Source of the DNA: Endoconidiophora laricicola
Taxonomy: Eukaryota > Ascomycota > Sordariomycetes > Microascales > Ceratocystidaceae
DNA length: 64,000 nucleotides
Direction of reading: 5' to 3'
Assembly (NCBI GenBank): GCA_001640655.1
Contig: LXGT01000011.1
Location: forward strand, 120,626-184,625
Below the pieces are notes generated by a model, which had not been told where the DNA came from, made no database searches, and worked only from the letters and a program-made list of their open reading frames with translations. This document shows, piece by piece, positions 47,501-60,036 of the stretch. Every line of letters begins with the position of its first letter. Position 1 is the first letter of the stretch. Made by a program: the position numbers and the translations under genes.

Positions 47501-50262
47501 CTTATCTTTCATGGGTGTCACAGAACGACTCTGTTTCTAGAGCTTGCCATAACCTGTGTCTGTCTTGCAGGCATGTATGCTGTAGTATTTATGGTATATG
47601 TAAGACAACACAACAACAATACCACAGTCAACATGGGTAAAGCATTTTTTACTCTTTTTGTTTCTTTTGTTTCCTTGCTTGATAGGCGGGCCAGTGTGAT
47701 AGTACCAAATTTTGCTTTTGCTTCTAATATAATTAATCGGTTCTCACGAGCTTCAAGCCCCGTCAACTTTCACCTGACACTTGACAAAGAACTGTAAGCA
47801 AGTCAATCAGAGAGTCGCATTCTAGTCAGACTTTGATTTATACTAGATAACTATTAGTATACGTGCATCCCAAGGATCCTAGCCCATGGGGCTCCAGCCC
47901 GTCCTCTTCTTTGTTTTTATCAGACAAAAAACATGACGTGGTAGCGGGTCAGGCCAGATTGACCAGGCTTTGGCCAGCCTTCCCAGGAAAATGCTAGCCT
48001 TGGCATTATGTCGTAGTATTAGACCCAAAAAAAGAAAGAAGAAGAAAATCAATATCAGTTCCAGTGGCAAGGCGACGAGTAGTAAGTAGTAGCAGAAGCA
48101 GTAGTAGCCAGTTCTGGGATACCAAAACACGTAACGTCATGTGCTGGTATCACAGAAGAAGACGGCTACCATGTGGGCTAGCTAATGGCACTAAGTATCA
48201 TCAAGTCGAGATAGGGCATCCAAGCTCCACGAGCGTAGTTATTGCTGTCCTGATAGGATATGATTCATACTTGCTTATTGCTTTTGCTTATCTTACCTCG
48301 ACTCTCGCATTATGGAGGTTGGGCCGAGGAATGATGTAATAGAGGTGATAGTATTCGCAGCTGTTGTCTGTCTCCGATCGGGCGGTCTTTTTTCGGCTAG
48401 GTTCGTTCGTGCCGTGTTATGCCTGCGCACTACAAAGGCACACATGCCATGCAACCGCTAAACAGGGCACGACTAAGTCCAGTCAGCAAGCCCTGCTAAA
48501 GCCGTGTATATCGATATCGTATGGCGGTTAGTATATGGCGACAGTAACATTGGGCGCTTGCAGAATAGACCTCAACTCAAGTCTGGCTCTCTAAGTCTCT
48601 GCTTCTCGTTCTTCTCGTTCTTCTTTTCTTTCCTCTTCCCTTCCGTCCTTCTTTCTCATCTTGCTTTTTTTTTTTGGCTCGCGCTCACGGTCGTCGTAGG
48701 GATTCTATAACCCACACGTTGCGGCCACATGCAGGTCGAATAGCGCACGTCTTCAGAACAGGAAGGTTAGGAAGTACCAAGTCATCTGCGATCTGCACCT
48801 TGGACAATTTGAACCAACCTGTGCCCTTGGAGCTGGACGGCCAACATGCATAGCGGATTCCGAGCCCTGCAATAGTGTTACGCTATGGTATGTAGTCGCC
48901 AACATATGTGTGTACTGGTATTACTACTACATACTATGCGCTGCGACTGAGTTATCCCAGTCGGGTAGTCGTGTCCTTCCTTTGGGTCGAAGAGGTACAC
49001 AAAGGCAAACAAGACAGAAAGAGGAAATCATAGCAAGCACAGATGCAATGTTCTACTCCGAATTCATGCCTTCATATCTGTAACGTGCGTAAGCTTATTA
49101 TTGGTTGAGCACCGTGGTCACACTGAAGAGCGCTTACATCCTAGAAGTAGTACATGAGGCGAGCGGGGAAGGTTTATGTTGGGATTTTCGACGCTAGGCT
49201 GTCTGTAGACAGAAACGATGCATCAATAAGCACTATTGACAGCGTGCATCATTTGGGGGCTTACAGGAGAACATTATTTGGTTAGAAAGGGCCAGACAAG
49301 AGGTCGACGTTTTCTACATTCAGCAGCCCGTGTGTGTTCCCAACATCATCCCAGCATGTTTCCTTTCTCATTGTAGATAGACTCGTCGTTGTGATCGCCG
49401 CAATAGTAGACAAACACAGATAGCGTAAGCTTCATCTATCTCCACCCCTGCCCGTGTTATCTATGAATAAGACGGTAAGCCTATGTCCATGTACGTATGA
49501 CACAGCAACATCGATCCCACCCTCGACATGGCCTGTCCGTCTTGATTCAAAGACCTTCAGACCGTATATTCCATGAGTGCTTGTTTTCATGGCATACAAG
49601 ATTCGAGAATATAGCAAAAAAGAAGATAAAACGCGCATCAGCGAGGCTAACGATACCGTCTGCGTCGGGTTTGCTCTCCTCTCTGCCGTCAGTAAGATGC
49701 CGTTGGGAATCATTCAGCAATTGTTGACGCTTAGGTCAGCAAGATGCTACTTGAGGCAACCGTTCTAATTCGGCGTCACATTTTAATACGTTACCACAGG
49801 CTGCTTTCGCAATAATAAACCAAGCCATTGGCAGGTGACAGTTGAATTGTCGCATCAATGAAGCTTGAATCGTCGACTTATCAGCTATCCCGATGTGGTA
49901 TTCGGTTGAATTTGAAGGTTTCGGAGCAATCTTTGTGGGTTTTTCCAAACATCACAGAGAAGGCTGGTTGCTTTTAACATAAGCCTCAGCTCAGTAGACG
50001 AAGCTAAATTGGCAAGCGAGGCCTTCGGTGTAAGAATATGCCGAACTTTCTTCATCAATAGTTGTATTAGATCCTGTTTTAAGGTATATATTTGTGTTAG
50101 GGTTTATAATACTAAACCATTCAACCAAAGAACTACCGTAAATAGCCCCACTCCGAGAGAATTTCCCAAGTTGACGTTTTGTGCCAACCACGTCGCGACT
50201 TAAAAGCCTACAGCCTCGTGTCTAATCAAGTTCAATCCTAACCTGCATCGTCACATATAACA
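44506..50262. other. 5.7-kb gene-poor region between the polyketide synthase and tom5
   Basis: No gene with a supported structure is present between these divergent starts. Notable strings are polypyrimidine tracts (about 48595-48665), a GA tract (about 45605-45630), T-runs near 46490-46510 and one coding-like segment at 45781-45837, listed separately. Other open frames, for example 47423-47797, lack codon bias and motifs. The length suggests unseen regulatory sequence, long leaders or decayed DNA. Confidence 0.5.
45781..45837 (+). other. Isolated start codon with coding-like 19-codon stretch and splice donor
   Basis: An ATG in perfect context (GCCACCATGGC) opens 19 codons, MAGGTGGYGINALPSIPSS, that are GC-rich unlike their surroundings, followed at once by GTAATA, a possible splice donor. 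Read through, the frame stops at TGA within a few codons. It could be the first coding exon of a gene whose body I cannot find, an upstream ORF in a long leader, or a remnant. Confidence 0.35.
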
Positions 50263-50525
50263 ATGTTCTGTAAGTTGTCATAATCTTATGCGTATTCATG
50301 TCCTTTCGCTTTTACTAACATAGCATCTAGTCCAGCCGCCGCCGCCATCTGAGGAGGAAATTCGTCAGCAGGAGGCTGATGCCTCGTTCGCAATCCAGCG
50401 TTCTATTGTTGCCGCTACTCTGCTGTACCTTTGTAGGCTTATTCTCCTCATGAAATATCTTGTCTCTATATTCTAACACATTCTCAGCTCCATTCGCCAT
50501 CGAGGCCGTTAAGATGATTTTCTAA
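50263..50525 (+). CDS. tom5: Mitochondrial import receptor subunit Tom5
   Basis: Three exons, 50263-50269, 50331-50432 and 50488-50525, with 61- and 55-nt introns, give 48 aa: MFFQPPPPSEEEIRQQEADA, then a single hydrophobic segment (IVAATLLYLSPFAIEAVK) and a short tail. A small tail-anchored protein with an acidic N-terminal half, one membrane helix containing a conserved Ser-Pro and a basic end is the Tom5 pattern. Tom5 is a small subunit of the TOM complex in the outer mitochondrial membrane and helps to pass precursors to the Tom40 pore. The first exon is only seven bases (ATG TTC T), so the gene has no long open frame. It is convergent with the nucleoporin gene, 325 bp away. Confidence 0.7.
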
Positions 50526-50850
50526 AAAAAAAAAAATTTGGTACTACATTAGTATAGCGATGCAGCATGCATCATCTCATGATTTGTTCGGGCATGTACA
50601 TTGATTGTGATTCTAAAAAGCAAATAGATAATGAATCTAATAAGTCACGTTTGTGTGTTCCTAACCTCGCTAGAAATCTTGTGCGGGCGCTACCTTCATG
50701 ACTTTCCCCCTTCCTTCCAAATCATCATGTCGTAACCATGCGAATGAAGAGCGAAGTGAAAATGAAAACTGTCCACCCTTTTCGCAAAAACCCTTTCCTT
50801 GATTAGGATCTCTCATTATAAGGCTATGCGCAAGTAATAACGGTATGTCC
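50526..50850. other. Convergent gap between tom5 and the nucleoporin gene
   Basis: This 325-bp gap is shared by the 3' ends of two convergent genes. An A12 run begins at 50525. No other feature was seen. Confidence 0.5.
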
Positions 50851-51868
50851 CTATTCGCTCTTCCCAAGCGACTCGTATTCGGTGTTGATGGCCTCCACCT
50901 CCTTCTTAAGGTGTTGAAGCTGCTTGTCGTAGTCCTCCAAAACCTACAAAGAGTTGTTAGAACATGATCAACAATGTACCCAGATAGGATGTATGGCAAA
51001 CTTACCTTCTTCAACTTCATCTCGGTCTCCTCATCTAAGCTCTCGTCTGGCTGCGCTAGGGGCTTGCTAAGCTCTTGCGTTAGTGTGTTGGCATAACCTC
51101 TGATTATAATCAGTCGGCTCCATAGCTCCTCTTCCTTAGCACCGATAGCCGGGTCTTTGACATCCTTTTCCAGCTGGTGCAGTCTAAGGCGCATATGATC
51201 CTCTTCACCACTGAGCGCGTATCCACGGTTGCGCAAGACCTGGACTTTAGCCGCGAAGTTCATGCAGCGCTCCTGTAAGACAACGTGTCGACGGCGCGCA
51301 GCCGCAGCGCGCACACTAGTAGAGAGGTCGTGTCGTGATAGGATAGCATCCATGCTGCCATTAATCTGGTGAATGCGCGTGTTGAGATCGGCTACAGCGC
51401 GGCGCTGGGTCTTGAGGCGGTCTGAGATTCCCTGGAACCCGGTACACAAAACTGGAATAAAGCCCGCGGCGGGCTTTTTCTCGAGTGCCTCTTCCCATTC
51501 ACGCGGATTTTCGTGCGGGCCAGGCTTGTAAAATGGAACATTGGCTTCGTCCACGCGATTGTAGAAATAATGTTTGAAAACACAGTTCGAGTTCGTCGTG
51601 TCCCATTTCTCAATGACCTGTTGGATCTGATCTTGTACTGGACGCTGGTCTATAACAGAAACGACAATATTAGATGCGATACTGGAGATAAGCTTGATAA
51701 TTCGTTTAAGACTTACGCGGCGCCTCACGTGATGGCTGCCATAGTGAGTTTGATAGCTGGGCCTGCGATTGAGCGAGAGAAGGAAGGCCGCTTTGTTGTG
51801 CTTGAAGCTGCTGTTGCTGTTGAGGTTGGGCGACAGAGTTTCCAAATATGCTCGCACTAGGTTGCTGT

Positions 51869-51912
<44 letters not shown>

Positions 51913-51990
51913 AGGAGCTCCAGTTCCAAACAAAGGCTTTCCAAACACAGAGCCAGTGTTGGCTGTAGCAGCGCCGAATCCAAAGCTCAT
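50851..51990 (-). CDS. nup57: Nucleoporin Nup54/Nup57-type central-channel subunit
   Basis: Three exons, 51990-51717, 51649-51006 and 50943-50851, with 67- and 62-nt introns (phases 1 and 0), give 336 aa. The N-terminus MSFGFGAATANTGSVFGKPLFG carries a few FG motifs, followed by 17 consecutive Gln (about residues 27-43) and a further Gln-rich segment. The C-terminal two thirds is helical: an HYFYNRVDEANVPFYKPGPHENPREWEEAL block typical of the Nup54 alpha/beta-alpha domain, then coiled coils ending in EYESLGKSE. In yeast this subunit, with Nsp1 and Nup49, forms the trimer lining the pore channel. The FG region here is very short; selectivity may depend more on its partners. The gene is divergent from the NDUFA8 gene. 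Confidence 0.85.
51862..51912 (-). repeat. CAA/CAG tract encoding 17 glutamines in the nucleoporin
   Basis: A 51-base run of TTG/CTG triplets on the plus strand encodes 17 Gln in the N-terminal region of the Nup54/57-type protein. CAA and CAG alternate in most of it, which suggests slippage of a six-base unit. Confidence 0.9.
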
Positions 51991-53098
51991 TTTCGATACA
52001 GACAAGGCGATTGTAAGCCGATTCGATTTAAAACCAGTAGACACTCAATTGTTCTGTGTATTCGTGTATGGAGACGTGGCTAAGTTTGCGCAAGCTTCAA
52101 GGAAGCTCGATGCTAAGGTTCGTGATACGTGCGTACAAGTAACTGTAACTTTTGTGGCAGCCGATGCAATTATTCAATTACGCCAATTTGATGCAAGAAG
52201 GCAAATATTAGCAAAATATAACAATGAAGATGACTCTTTAACTTGTATATTAAAATAAGGTGAGACTGAAAGTCCTGGAAAGTCGAAGCAAGCAACTAAA
52301 ATCATCACTAAAGGGACCTGAAGGAAGGCTGAACTTTTTCTTGCGTCCCTACAAAGATTCGCTGAGCGCGTCCCTGGATCTGGTGCACGAGCCATATATA
52401 TTCGGTAAGGATGTTACACCGAATGCTCACCGAATTATACTAGGTTTCAATAAGATATAGGATGTGACATTGACATGACATAGTGTATACTACACACTAA
52501 GTTTAGTTAATAATTCATTATCTGAGAATACTAATTTATGGATTATAAAGTATAATATAAAATAATAAAGATAATGATAAACATCAATACTGTTGTATAA
52601 AAAGTGTACGTTCCTCCAAAACGTTAAAATATGATTGGAAAAAGGTTATCCAGACCCTAGAGCGAAACCGGGGTTTGTATGATGGTTCAGGCGCTTGGAA
52701 TTATTGTTATATCTTTATACATGTTGTATAATTCAGTTTAGTTTTGCTTTATATCTGAAATCTTAATTATTGGCAGGTTTTTCCTCTGTGAGTGAAGACA
52801 ACGCGTCAGACACCCAGAGAAACTAGCTACGGCAACGCGTCTATTGAGTTGGGAATCACCAGTGAACATTGATAGCACAAGAACCCTACACTGACCCTAA
52901 CTATAGTCCATTACACGTGACCTCCCCACATTTCAAAAGCTTGAATTAAACCCTGCCAATCAGCGATGCTCAATTCCGAACACTTCAGATCTTTGAGCCG
53001 CCATTCTTACCCATAAGCCCGAACTCCCGCCCGCAAAATAGCATACTTCAAACTCGACCAACACCTTCTCCGCCGGCTACCACAACAAATTGCCCACC
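51991..53098. other. Divergent promoter region between the nucleoporin and NDUFA8 genes
   Basis: 1.1 kb without a supported gene. The central part (about 52480-52750) is strongly AT-rich. A plus-strand frame at 51956-52258 overlaps the nucleoporin start in antisense and shows no motif. Confidence 0.45.
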
Positions 53099-54122
53099 AT
53101 GTCGAACAGAAAGCCTACGTAAGTTGCGCTCACTTGGCCTGCCTCACCTACGAATGCACTATGCCAGACGATCCAATAGCCTCAATTGGCGCTGCGCTTA
53201 TATCCACCCGTAGCTACGATCCACGGGTCTTAATTGTGAAGCCACTGCTAGTTTACTAGTTCGCCTCATTGTGTTGTTTTGTTGTATAAGGTGTTTGGGT
53301 TGTGGCAATTACGCATATACTAACGTTTGGGGGTTATTTTTTCTGTAGGTACGACCAGACATTCCTCTACGATGTGACACCTATGCCGGATCATATCCCG
53401 AAGGTCGAGGAACTTGGCGCATCATCTGCACCACTTCTATCTGCCGCTTTCTTTATCGGTGCAAGATGCCGCCCGTTTAATGATGATTTCATGCAGTGCA
53501 AGTCGGAGGCCAATGGCCGGGGAGAGTTTGACTGCTTGAAGGAAGGCCGGAAAGTCACTCGCTGTGCTTCTAGCGTGTATGTATCTACTTCCAAGCTGAA
53601 TGGACTAGTCATCAATGTCATGTCACCATGATTGCGGAGAGTATAGAGAGGCATATTGGTAGCCATGCGACAGATCGTACGAGCGAACGTCGATTCTATT
53701 TCGTGCCTCTCATGCCCTCTCATAGCTTGGCAATCTTGTTGAAAAAAAAAAAAAAAACATGAATCATGGAGAACGTGCGGGAGGTTAGCTAATAGATTCG
53801 TTAGTATCAAGGATCTCAATACCCATTGTCTAGATGAGTTCCGCAAGCACTGGCAATGCCTGGATAATGGTAACCATCAGCTATGGCAGTGCCGTGATGA
53901 CGAATGGAAGCTTAACAGATGCGTCTTCGAGAAGCTAGTATGTATCCTATGATGACAACTAATTGACACCTCGACTAACAATTTTGGCAGAAAATCGAGA
54001 AGCATATTCCCGGACAACCCCAAGAAAAAACCCCAGTGCATCTTCGCCCAACCCAGATCTTCGCTGACCGCGCTATCCGCACAAAGCCCTATATCGCTGG
54101 CTCCAACGCCGAGTCGGCTTAA
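53099..54122 (+). CDS. Complex I subunit NDUFA8 (fungal 20.8-kDa type, four CX9C motifs)
   Basis: Four exons, 53099-53118, 53349-53576, 53805-53937 and 53991-54122, give 170 aa. Introns are 230, 228 and 53 nt. The protein has four CX9C motifs, CRPFNDDFMQC, CLKEGRKVTRC, CLDEFRKHWQC and CRDDEWKLNRC. They form two CHCH hairpins as in the intermembrane-space accessory subunit of NADH:ubiquinone oxidoreductase, oxidised by the Mia40 pathway. The N-terminal YDQTFLYDVTPMPDHIPKV and the C-terminal HLRPTQIFADRAIRTKPYIAG also fit the family. There is no cleaved presequence, as expected for a Mia40 substrate. The first exon codes for fewer than seven residues. The second intron carries an A16 run (53742-53757). 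The donor was placed at 53577 (GTATGT) because this keeps frame with the third exon. Confidence 0.9.
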
Positions 54123-57100
54123 ATATTCATATTGCCCTCTCCATCCCTTGGCGGAACAAGGTTATGGGTAGCGGTCAGTCTTCTTCAATCAAATACTGGG
54201 TAGACAGGCACGCTACCCCCTTTGCAAAGAATGCGGTTGAGCATGTGGGATTGGCAAACTTACTTGTAACTAGTGCTTACTTTGCCCGCCAACTCCACCT
54301 TGATTGCCTTCTTTGACAAGTTGCCTGCTTGATATGTAGATATATATCTCCTTCAATGCATATATCTCCGTATTCAAGGGGTTGGTGAGGGGTCCTGATT
54401 CGGCGAAAGCACCTGTCTCTAGCTTCGGCATACCCTACATTATAGCCCGGCACACCCCTCGGAATCAACGAGAAGACACAGCAACCATACCAACAAGAAC
54501 AACAGGCTATCACTGCTAGGCTCCTTTGATCGGCAGGAAATAGGAACGAGAAAGCACAGTAATTACTAAACAGACCAGGATTATATTCAACAGAAGTCAG
54601 ACAGTCTGGCGATGAATTGACGATAACAGTATTATTTTCACTATTATTACCGCTGATAATGTAAGCCACCTAGAGCTACGTATGCAAGGCGCATATTGTT
54701 TCGCCCGGCGATAGTGAAGGTTTGTTTCCCATGTCTTATAGTAAGAGTAAGAGGGGCTGTGAGCTAATGTAACCCCATGATGATTTATTTAACTTCCGAG
54801 TCAATATGTGATGTGATATATGGCACAATGCAACGATATAGCAGAAAGTCGGAACGTGGACGAAAGATATTTGCATTGCCATCATGTATGAACTTCGGGA
54901 CTGTGTTGTAATATGGCATTCGATGCTATCAAATAACAGCAAGCTATGCTGCTTCTAGTTAATGCTATCTTATGCCTGATAATACAATGCATGCGATGTG
55001 ATATCTCTGGCGAGCTACAAATGGTTGGCATGACGTTGGATCGGATCCTGCTGGATTCATGTGATAGCGGTGGCCTACTGGCAACCGGCCCAAGGCCTTG
55101 GGAGCTTAGATGTACATACTCATATCATATCATTTGGCAAAGGCGGTACGTACTGACATCCTAAATCAACGCTCACTCCTCATGCACATAAACAAAAATA
55201 AACGGCTTCGCGTTACAATACGAAGGGGAAGGTGGGCTTGAACTGACATGCAGGCCACGCCATACTGGTTTTTTATTTTATCTTTATGACTCTGGTATTG
55301 TTTATTTTGTATGTAAGATAAGATATTGACACTATTCTATTGTTCAATGCATACAAAACCGAGCCAGTAAACCTACGGCGAAGGTAGCGAAATGCAGACG
55401 AAACAAACGTAATTTTTTTCTGAAGGCCCGATGGATAGAACCCCCGAAAACTGCGAGAAGCTGTTGTTGTTCTTGACATGATTCTGCTTTTCCATAGACA
55501 ACACTACTTAGCTGACCGTACTCGTCCTATTGTTAGCAAGTTTATGCGCTAAGTTATTGTTGCTACAAAGAGAAGAACGTTCGATGTTGTTTGCCCCCCC
55601 CCCCCCTGCTCGGGTTCGGACTTGACAGGTTGCTACTTGTAATGGAACAAAGGCATTGTTCTTTTTTGCCTTCGAGTCTAATTCCGGATTTGACGTTTGG
55701 TTAGTCTGAGCGGGCCAGTAATTAATTTGGAGAAAAAGCGTCGTCCACTTCATGTTTCATGTGCTTCCTTATATTTTTTACTTCGATATTTTATTTCTAT
55801 ATGGAAGGAAAGGCTCTAGAAACTCTGCCCACACTCTAAACCAGTCGGCCCGTCATCAGATACTACTAATGAAAGGGGGCGTGTAGATAATAGTATGCCG
55901 CTTGCTTGGCAACTTACTAATCAGTAACAAACACTAAAGAACAACGAAAGCAGCTGTCGCGAGGTATTTGTATTGTTTACTGTGGGCCACATACTATTAG
56001 CAGGCTTTTGGTTCCCGTGAGCCTAGACCAGTCAGTCAACACCACAAGGATGAGACTGGAAGACAAGGCAGGAAGGTGAACGGAATAAGATGCTGGAAGA
56101 CAAGAGGGGGAAAAAAAAGTCTCTTGTTAATTCCTTGTGCGTCCTGGCCATGAGCCGATGTCTTTTTGTGTTCCTATTTTCTTGTCTTTTTTCTACATCT
56201 CTTCTACTTTCTTCTAGGAACAAGGTGCACAAACATAATCATGGCGAGTGGTTCGGGCCTTTCTGTGACCATGACAGCCATCACGTCCTCAACTGTTCAT
56301 TTCGCCCAGAGCCGGAATTCTCGATTAATATGTGTTATGTGTAAGCAATGCTTCTTAACCTGCTAAAAATGAAATCCCCAATGGCGTCTTTCCGCAGCTG
56401 AGTGGATGATGTTCATTTTGGAAAACCCGAAGTAACCATATTTAACTAGACTGTCAGTAGTCGATAGGGATGCTGTGGCCAGAGGAAAGAGAAATATCGC
56501 ATGTTTGGTCTTAAGTCTGGAGCAAAGCTGTAGCTCTTGGAAATACTGCTAGTAAGCGAGCCAAGGCTAGTACAACATACATATAATAGGGTAGAAAGTC
56601 CTATCAGCAACGACTTGTAACATGTAAATGACTGCATGCCCGAAAGAGAAGGAATACTTTCTAGTAAATCACACGAAACAAACACCTAAAAGCATACTAG
56701 CTAGTTGAGACGTTAAGATCAACAGGCGAGCCACGTCGGGCAGGACGCCAGGTCACGGGCAAGACTTTTTGTCATGGTTCTCAACCTTTTTGCTTGACCG
56801 CGTACAAGACGACTTTGCGGCGTCCGGATATGGCTGATAATGCGACCTAAGAAGTCGTATGCTGAACTTTGATAAGTCGCAGTGCACATCCACATCCTCA
56901 GACAGTGGCAAGATTCTGACGATGTGTTGCAAGGAAGACTAAAAGAGCTGCAATGGTGTCGGATCAGAACGACCAGGGCTTACATAGTAGTTCCACGGCC
57001 AGCAGCAAGACCTTACTCTGGCGTACAAGGGGAAAGGCAACAAGCAACATCAGATCATCAGACAACTAGTTGCAAGTTCTAATGCACAGAGTTGAGAGCA

Positions 57101-58264
57101 ACATACTACCAGTATTAGTAGAAACTAGCCCATCGGAAGAAAGAGCACAGTTTGGGGATAAGACAAAACCTACAGCCTGCAAACAGTGTCCGAAACTTTG
57201 AGAAGTTGTGTAGCATGGAAGGGAGAGATAAGCCGCAACTGTACATCCCAGCCAGGGTGCTATTAGTATCGAGAAAGAGGAAATCATGCTTCTACAATGA
57301 CAAATTAGTAGCTTAGATTAGATGGTGGCAAAAGGGCGTGCGCCCAAGTAAGGTGCCTAGCCAGTACAATGTTGCAGTGCAATCTTTGTGACACGTGTGC
57401 CGGGGCCCTCACTAATACTTATAGTTCTCTGTGCTTTAAAGCCACCATATGCGGCGGCGTAAATAGAAGCAACAATAATAACCAAAGAAAAAAAATAAAG
57501 AAGAAGAAGGGGAAAAGGAACACCCAGCTATCCTTCTACCATGCCTGTAAACCACAACTTATTCGACTTGCCAGTCACAGCTTGTAGTGACCTCTGTATA
57601 CTACTTCGAGACAGCAGTCAACACGACTAACTGCCTGCATTCGGTAATGTTTACGGGAGAAAATAACTAATAGCTGAAAATATGCAAGCCTGAGAAACTT
57701 CGGAGTGTTCGAGAAGAGAGAAGGGCAGAAAGATGTCGCTCAATAGGTCAAATTATCAGATCCGAGGGCCCCCTGCCTCCAGGACTGAACTATGAGGCTA
57801 AATTTCGAGCTGGGGTGAGTCTATGACTTCACTACGTAAAAACCTCTGAATAGACACCTATGTGGTGTGGTCAAAGGTAGGTACAAACTGGTGCCTGTAT
57901 CTGTTTAGGAAGATATGGCCAAATATGACTACATCGACCACTCTCCGTATACAGGTAGAGTATATATAGACCGCCCTTCCAAGTCCGATTTGTAACTAGT
58001 ATCTGCGCTCTTGTCGTCTATCTATCTTCTCGTACTTTACTATTTTTGATATATATCCATACCCTCATTATATCTACCATATTTTGTCCTATTTTTTGGT
58101 CTCTGGTAGACAGCCTAATACCTGCCACATCTTCACTCTTTTCCATATCCCATCTTGCATCCTATATTAGTAGACACTTCGCTTCCATCTACATTGCAGC
58201 AGGACTTGGCTATCATAGTTCCTACCATATCTTCATCCATCCAACCCCCTAAGTCTACATCATC
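54123..58264. other. 4.1-kb gene-poor region between NDUFA8 and the aldehyde dehydrogenase
   Basis: No supported gene was found on either strand. The region contains a C13 run at 55594-55606, purine-rich stretches (about 57480-57525) and frequent stops. The last 300 bp form the aldehyde dehydrogenase promoter, with a TATA-like element at 57961-57969 and a long CT-rich leader. Confidence 0.5.
57961..57969 (+). promoter_or_regulatory. TATA-like element of the aldehyde dehydrogenase gene
   Basis: TATATATAG lies about 300 bp upstream of the start codon and is followed by pyrimidine-rich sequence typical of fungal leaders. The position would give a 5' UTR of roughly 250 nt. Assignment rests on sequence and position only. 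Confidence 0.4.
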
Positions 58265-60036
58265 ATGAGTTCAACATGCATTGCCAAGGTTTCGACTACC
58301 AACACTGTCAGTGATTGCACGCCATGGGCCGAGGTGATCGATATCTATGACACCCTCAACGCTACTTTTGCCTCGGGCAAGACCAAGTCGCTCAAATGGC
58401 GCAAGTGGCAACTGAAGCAATTGTGGTGGATGATGGAGGAGAACGAAGATGCTCTCATTGCGGCGCTGGCCAAGGACCTTCGCCGCCACGAGATGGAGGC
58501 TATCTCATCTGATATCTCTACTGTCAAGCGGGATATCCTCGACACTCTCAGGGCGCTCGATAAGTATGCTGCCGACGAACCCGTTAAGGAGGCAGGCCTG
58601 GTCCTGCGCTACCTGGCCAAGGCTCGGCTTCGCAAAGAGCCTCTGGGCCTGGCCCTCATCATCGGAGCGTGGAACTTCCCCTTTCTGCTGCTCATCCAGC
58701 CTGTTATTGCCGCTATTGCAGCTGGCTGCTGTGTGCTTGCAAAACCGTCAGAGTTGACTCCGACTTGCCAAGACCTTGTTACGAGTCTTATCAACCGATA
58801 CATGGATTCCGAGGCTGTCCGCGTGGTCACAGGTGGCCCAGAGGAGACCTCTAAGCTTCTGGAACTCAAGTTTAACCAAATTTTCTACACTGGCTCAACA
58901 AAAGTCGGCAAGATTGTGTCCATTGCCGCCGCCAAGCATCTGACTCCTGTTGTTATGGAGCTAGGTGGACAGGATCCCGCCATCGTCATGCCTTCAGCAG
59001 ATGTCGATTTGGCCGCTAAGCGTATTGCCTTCAGCAAGTTCCTCAATGGCGGCCAAATCTGCCTGTCGGTCAACCATGTATTTGCAGATCCCGAGATATA
59101 TGACCAGTTTACCGAGCGGCTAGTGTACTGGACTAATCTGTTCTCCGGTGGTGAAGAGGGTCACATGTGCAGGATTGTCAACGAGCGCAACTACAACAGA
59201 TTAGCTACCCTTTTAGAGAGCACCAATGGCAAGGTTTACAGGGCTAAGTGCCCCTCCACCGAGCTTATGTTTGCGCCTACTGTGGTCACTGATGTTGATA
59301 TTCATGGTAAGTGTTCTCTTCTTGTTCAAACGGCTATAATGAATGCCGCCCACTAGACCCACCTGCTAACCAAGATATTGATGTTAGATTCGGTGCTGAG
59401 CGAGGAACTTTTCGGACCTATCTGCCCAGTGATCAAGGCAAACAGAGCTGAGGCTCTTCAGCAAATCAACAGGTATGTACAGGTCTAGAATATACCCTGT
59501 AATGGTGTCAATATCTGTGACTATGTTTTGCTAATTCTAGTTCGTCATATCGTAGCCGCCCTAGACCACTTGCACTCTATATTTTCAGCAACAACAAAGC
59601 TGAAGTTGATTACAGTAAGTGTTAAGGAGCTCTACCTTTTAAGGTCTTATTGCTGCTGTTACTTCTTGACCATTTTTCTAACGTCATGCTTTTCTCAGTT
59701 CTCGATAACACCCTATCTGGTGGTGTCACTATCAATGATACCTTAGCTCACTACGGTGTGCCTAATGCTCCGTTTGGTGGCGTGGGTGACTCTGGTAATG
59801 GCTACTACCATGGCTACCACGGTTTCAGAGCTTTCTCGCACTTGCGGACGGTAGTGGAGATTCCTAAGTGGATGGAGTTCATGATGGAGTCCCGCTACCC
59901 AGGCTACGATCTCATCCACAGAAAGAAGATTGAGGTGCACAACGAGATTGGCTTCAAGCGCAACGAGACCATGGAAGACCAGCATGAGTGCGATAGCTTC
60001 TTCCGCAGGCTCTTCCGTTATGGTTCACGCAAGTGA
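58265..60036 (+). CDS. Aldehyde dehydrogenase, class 3 (fatty aldehyde type)
   Basis: Four exons, 58265-59306, 59388-59472, 59541-59614 and 59699-60036, give 512 aa. Introns are 81, 68 and 84 nt, with phases 1, 2 and 1. The protein oxidises an aldehyde to its acid with NAD(P)+. Visible motifs are WNFPF near 136, the nucleotide-binding GSTKVG near 210, the general-base Glu232 (MELGGQ), the catalytic Cys266 (GGQICLSV), ELFGPICPV and the PFGGVGDSGNGYYHG block near the C-terminus. The lack of an N-terminal extension and the overall layout place it in the ALDH3 group, which includes yeast Hfd1 and the Neurospora apocarotenal dehydrogenase YLO-1. The two alternatives cannot be told apart here. The C-terminal tail of about 80 residues is charged and shows no membrane anchor. 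The gene is convergent with the CoA-transferase. Confidence 0.9.

Noticed and set aside
47423..47797. 124-aa open frame in the gene-poor region
   Set aside because: Peptide composition is random-looking, the frame has no homologous motif, and an antisense frame of similar length exists.
51956..52258. 100-aa frame overlapping the nucleoporin start in antisense
   Set aside because: It is largely the complement of coding sequence plus AT-rich promoter DNA, without its own motif.
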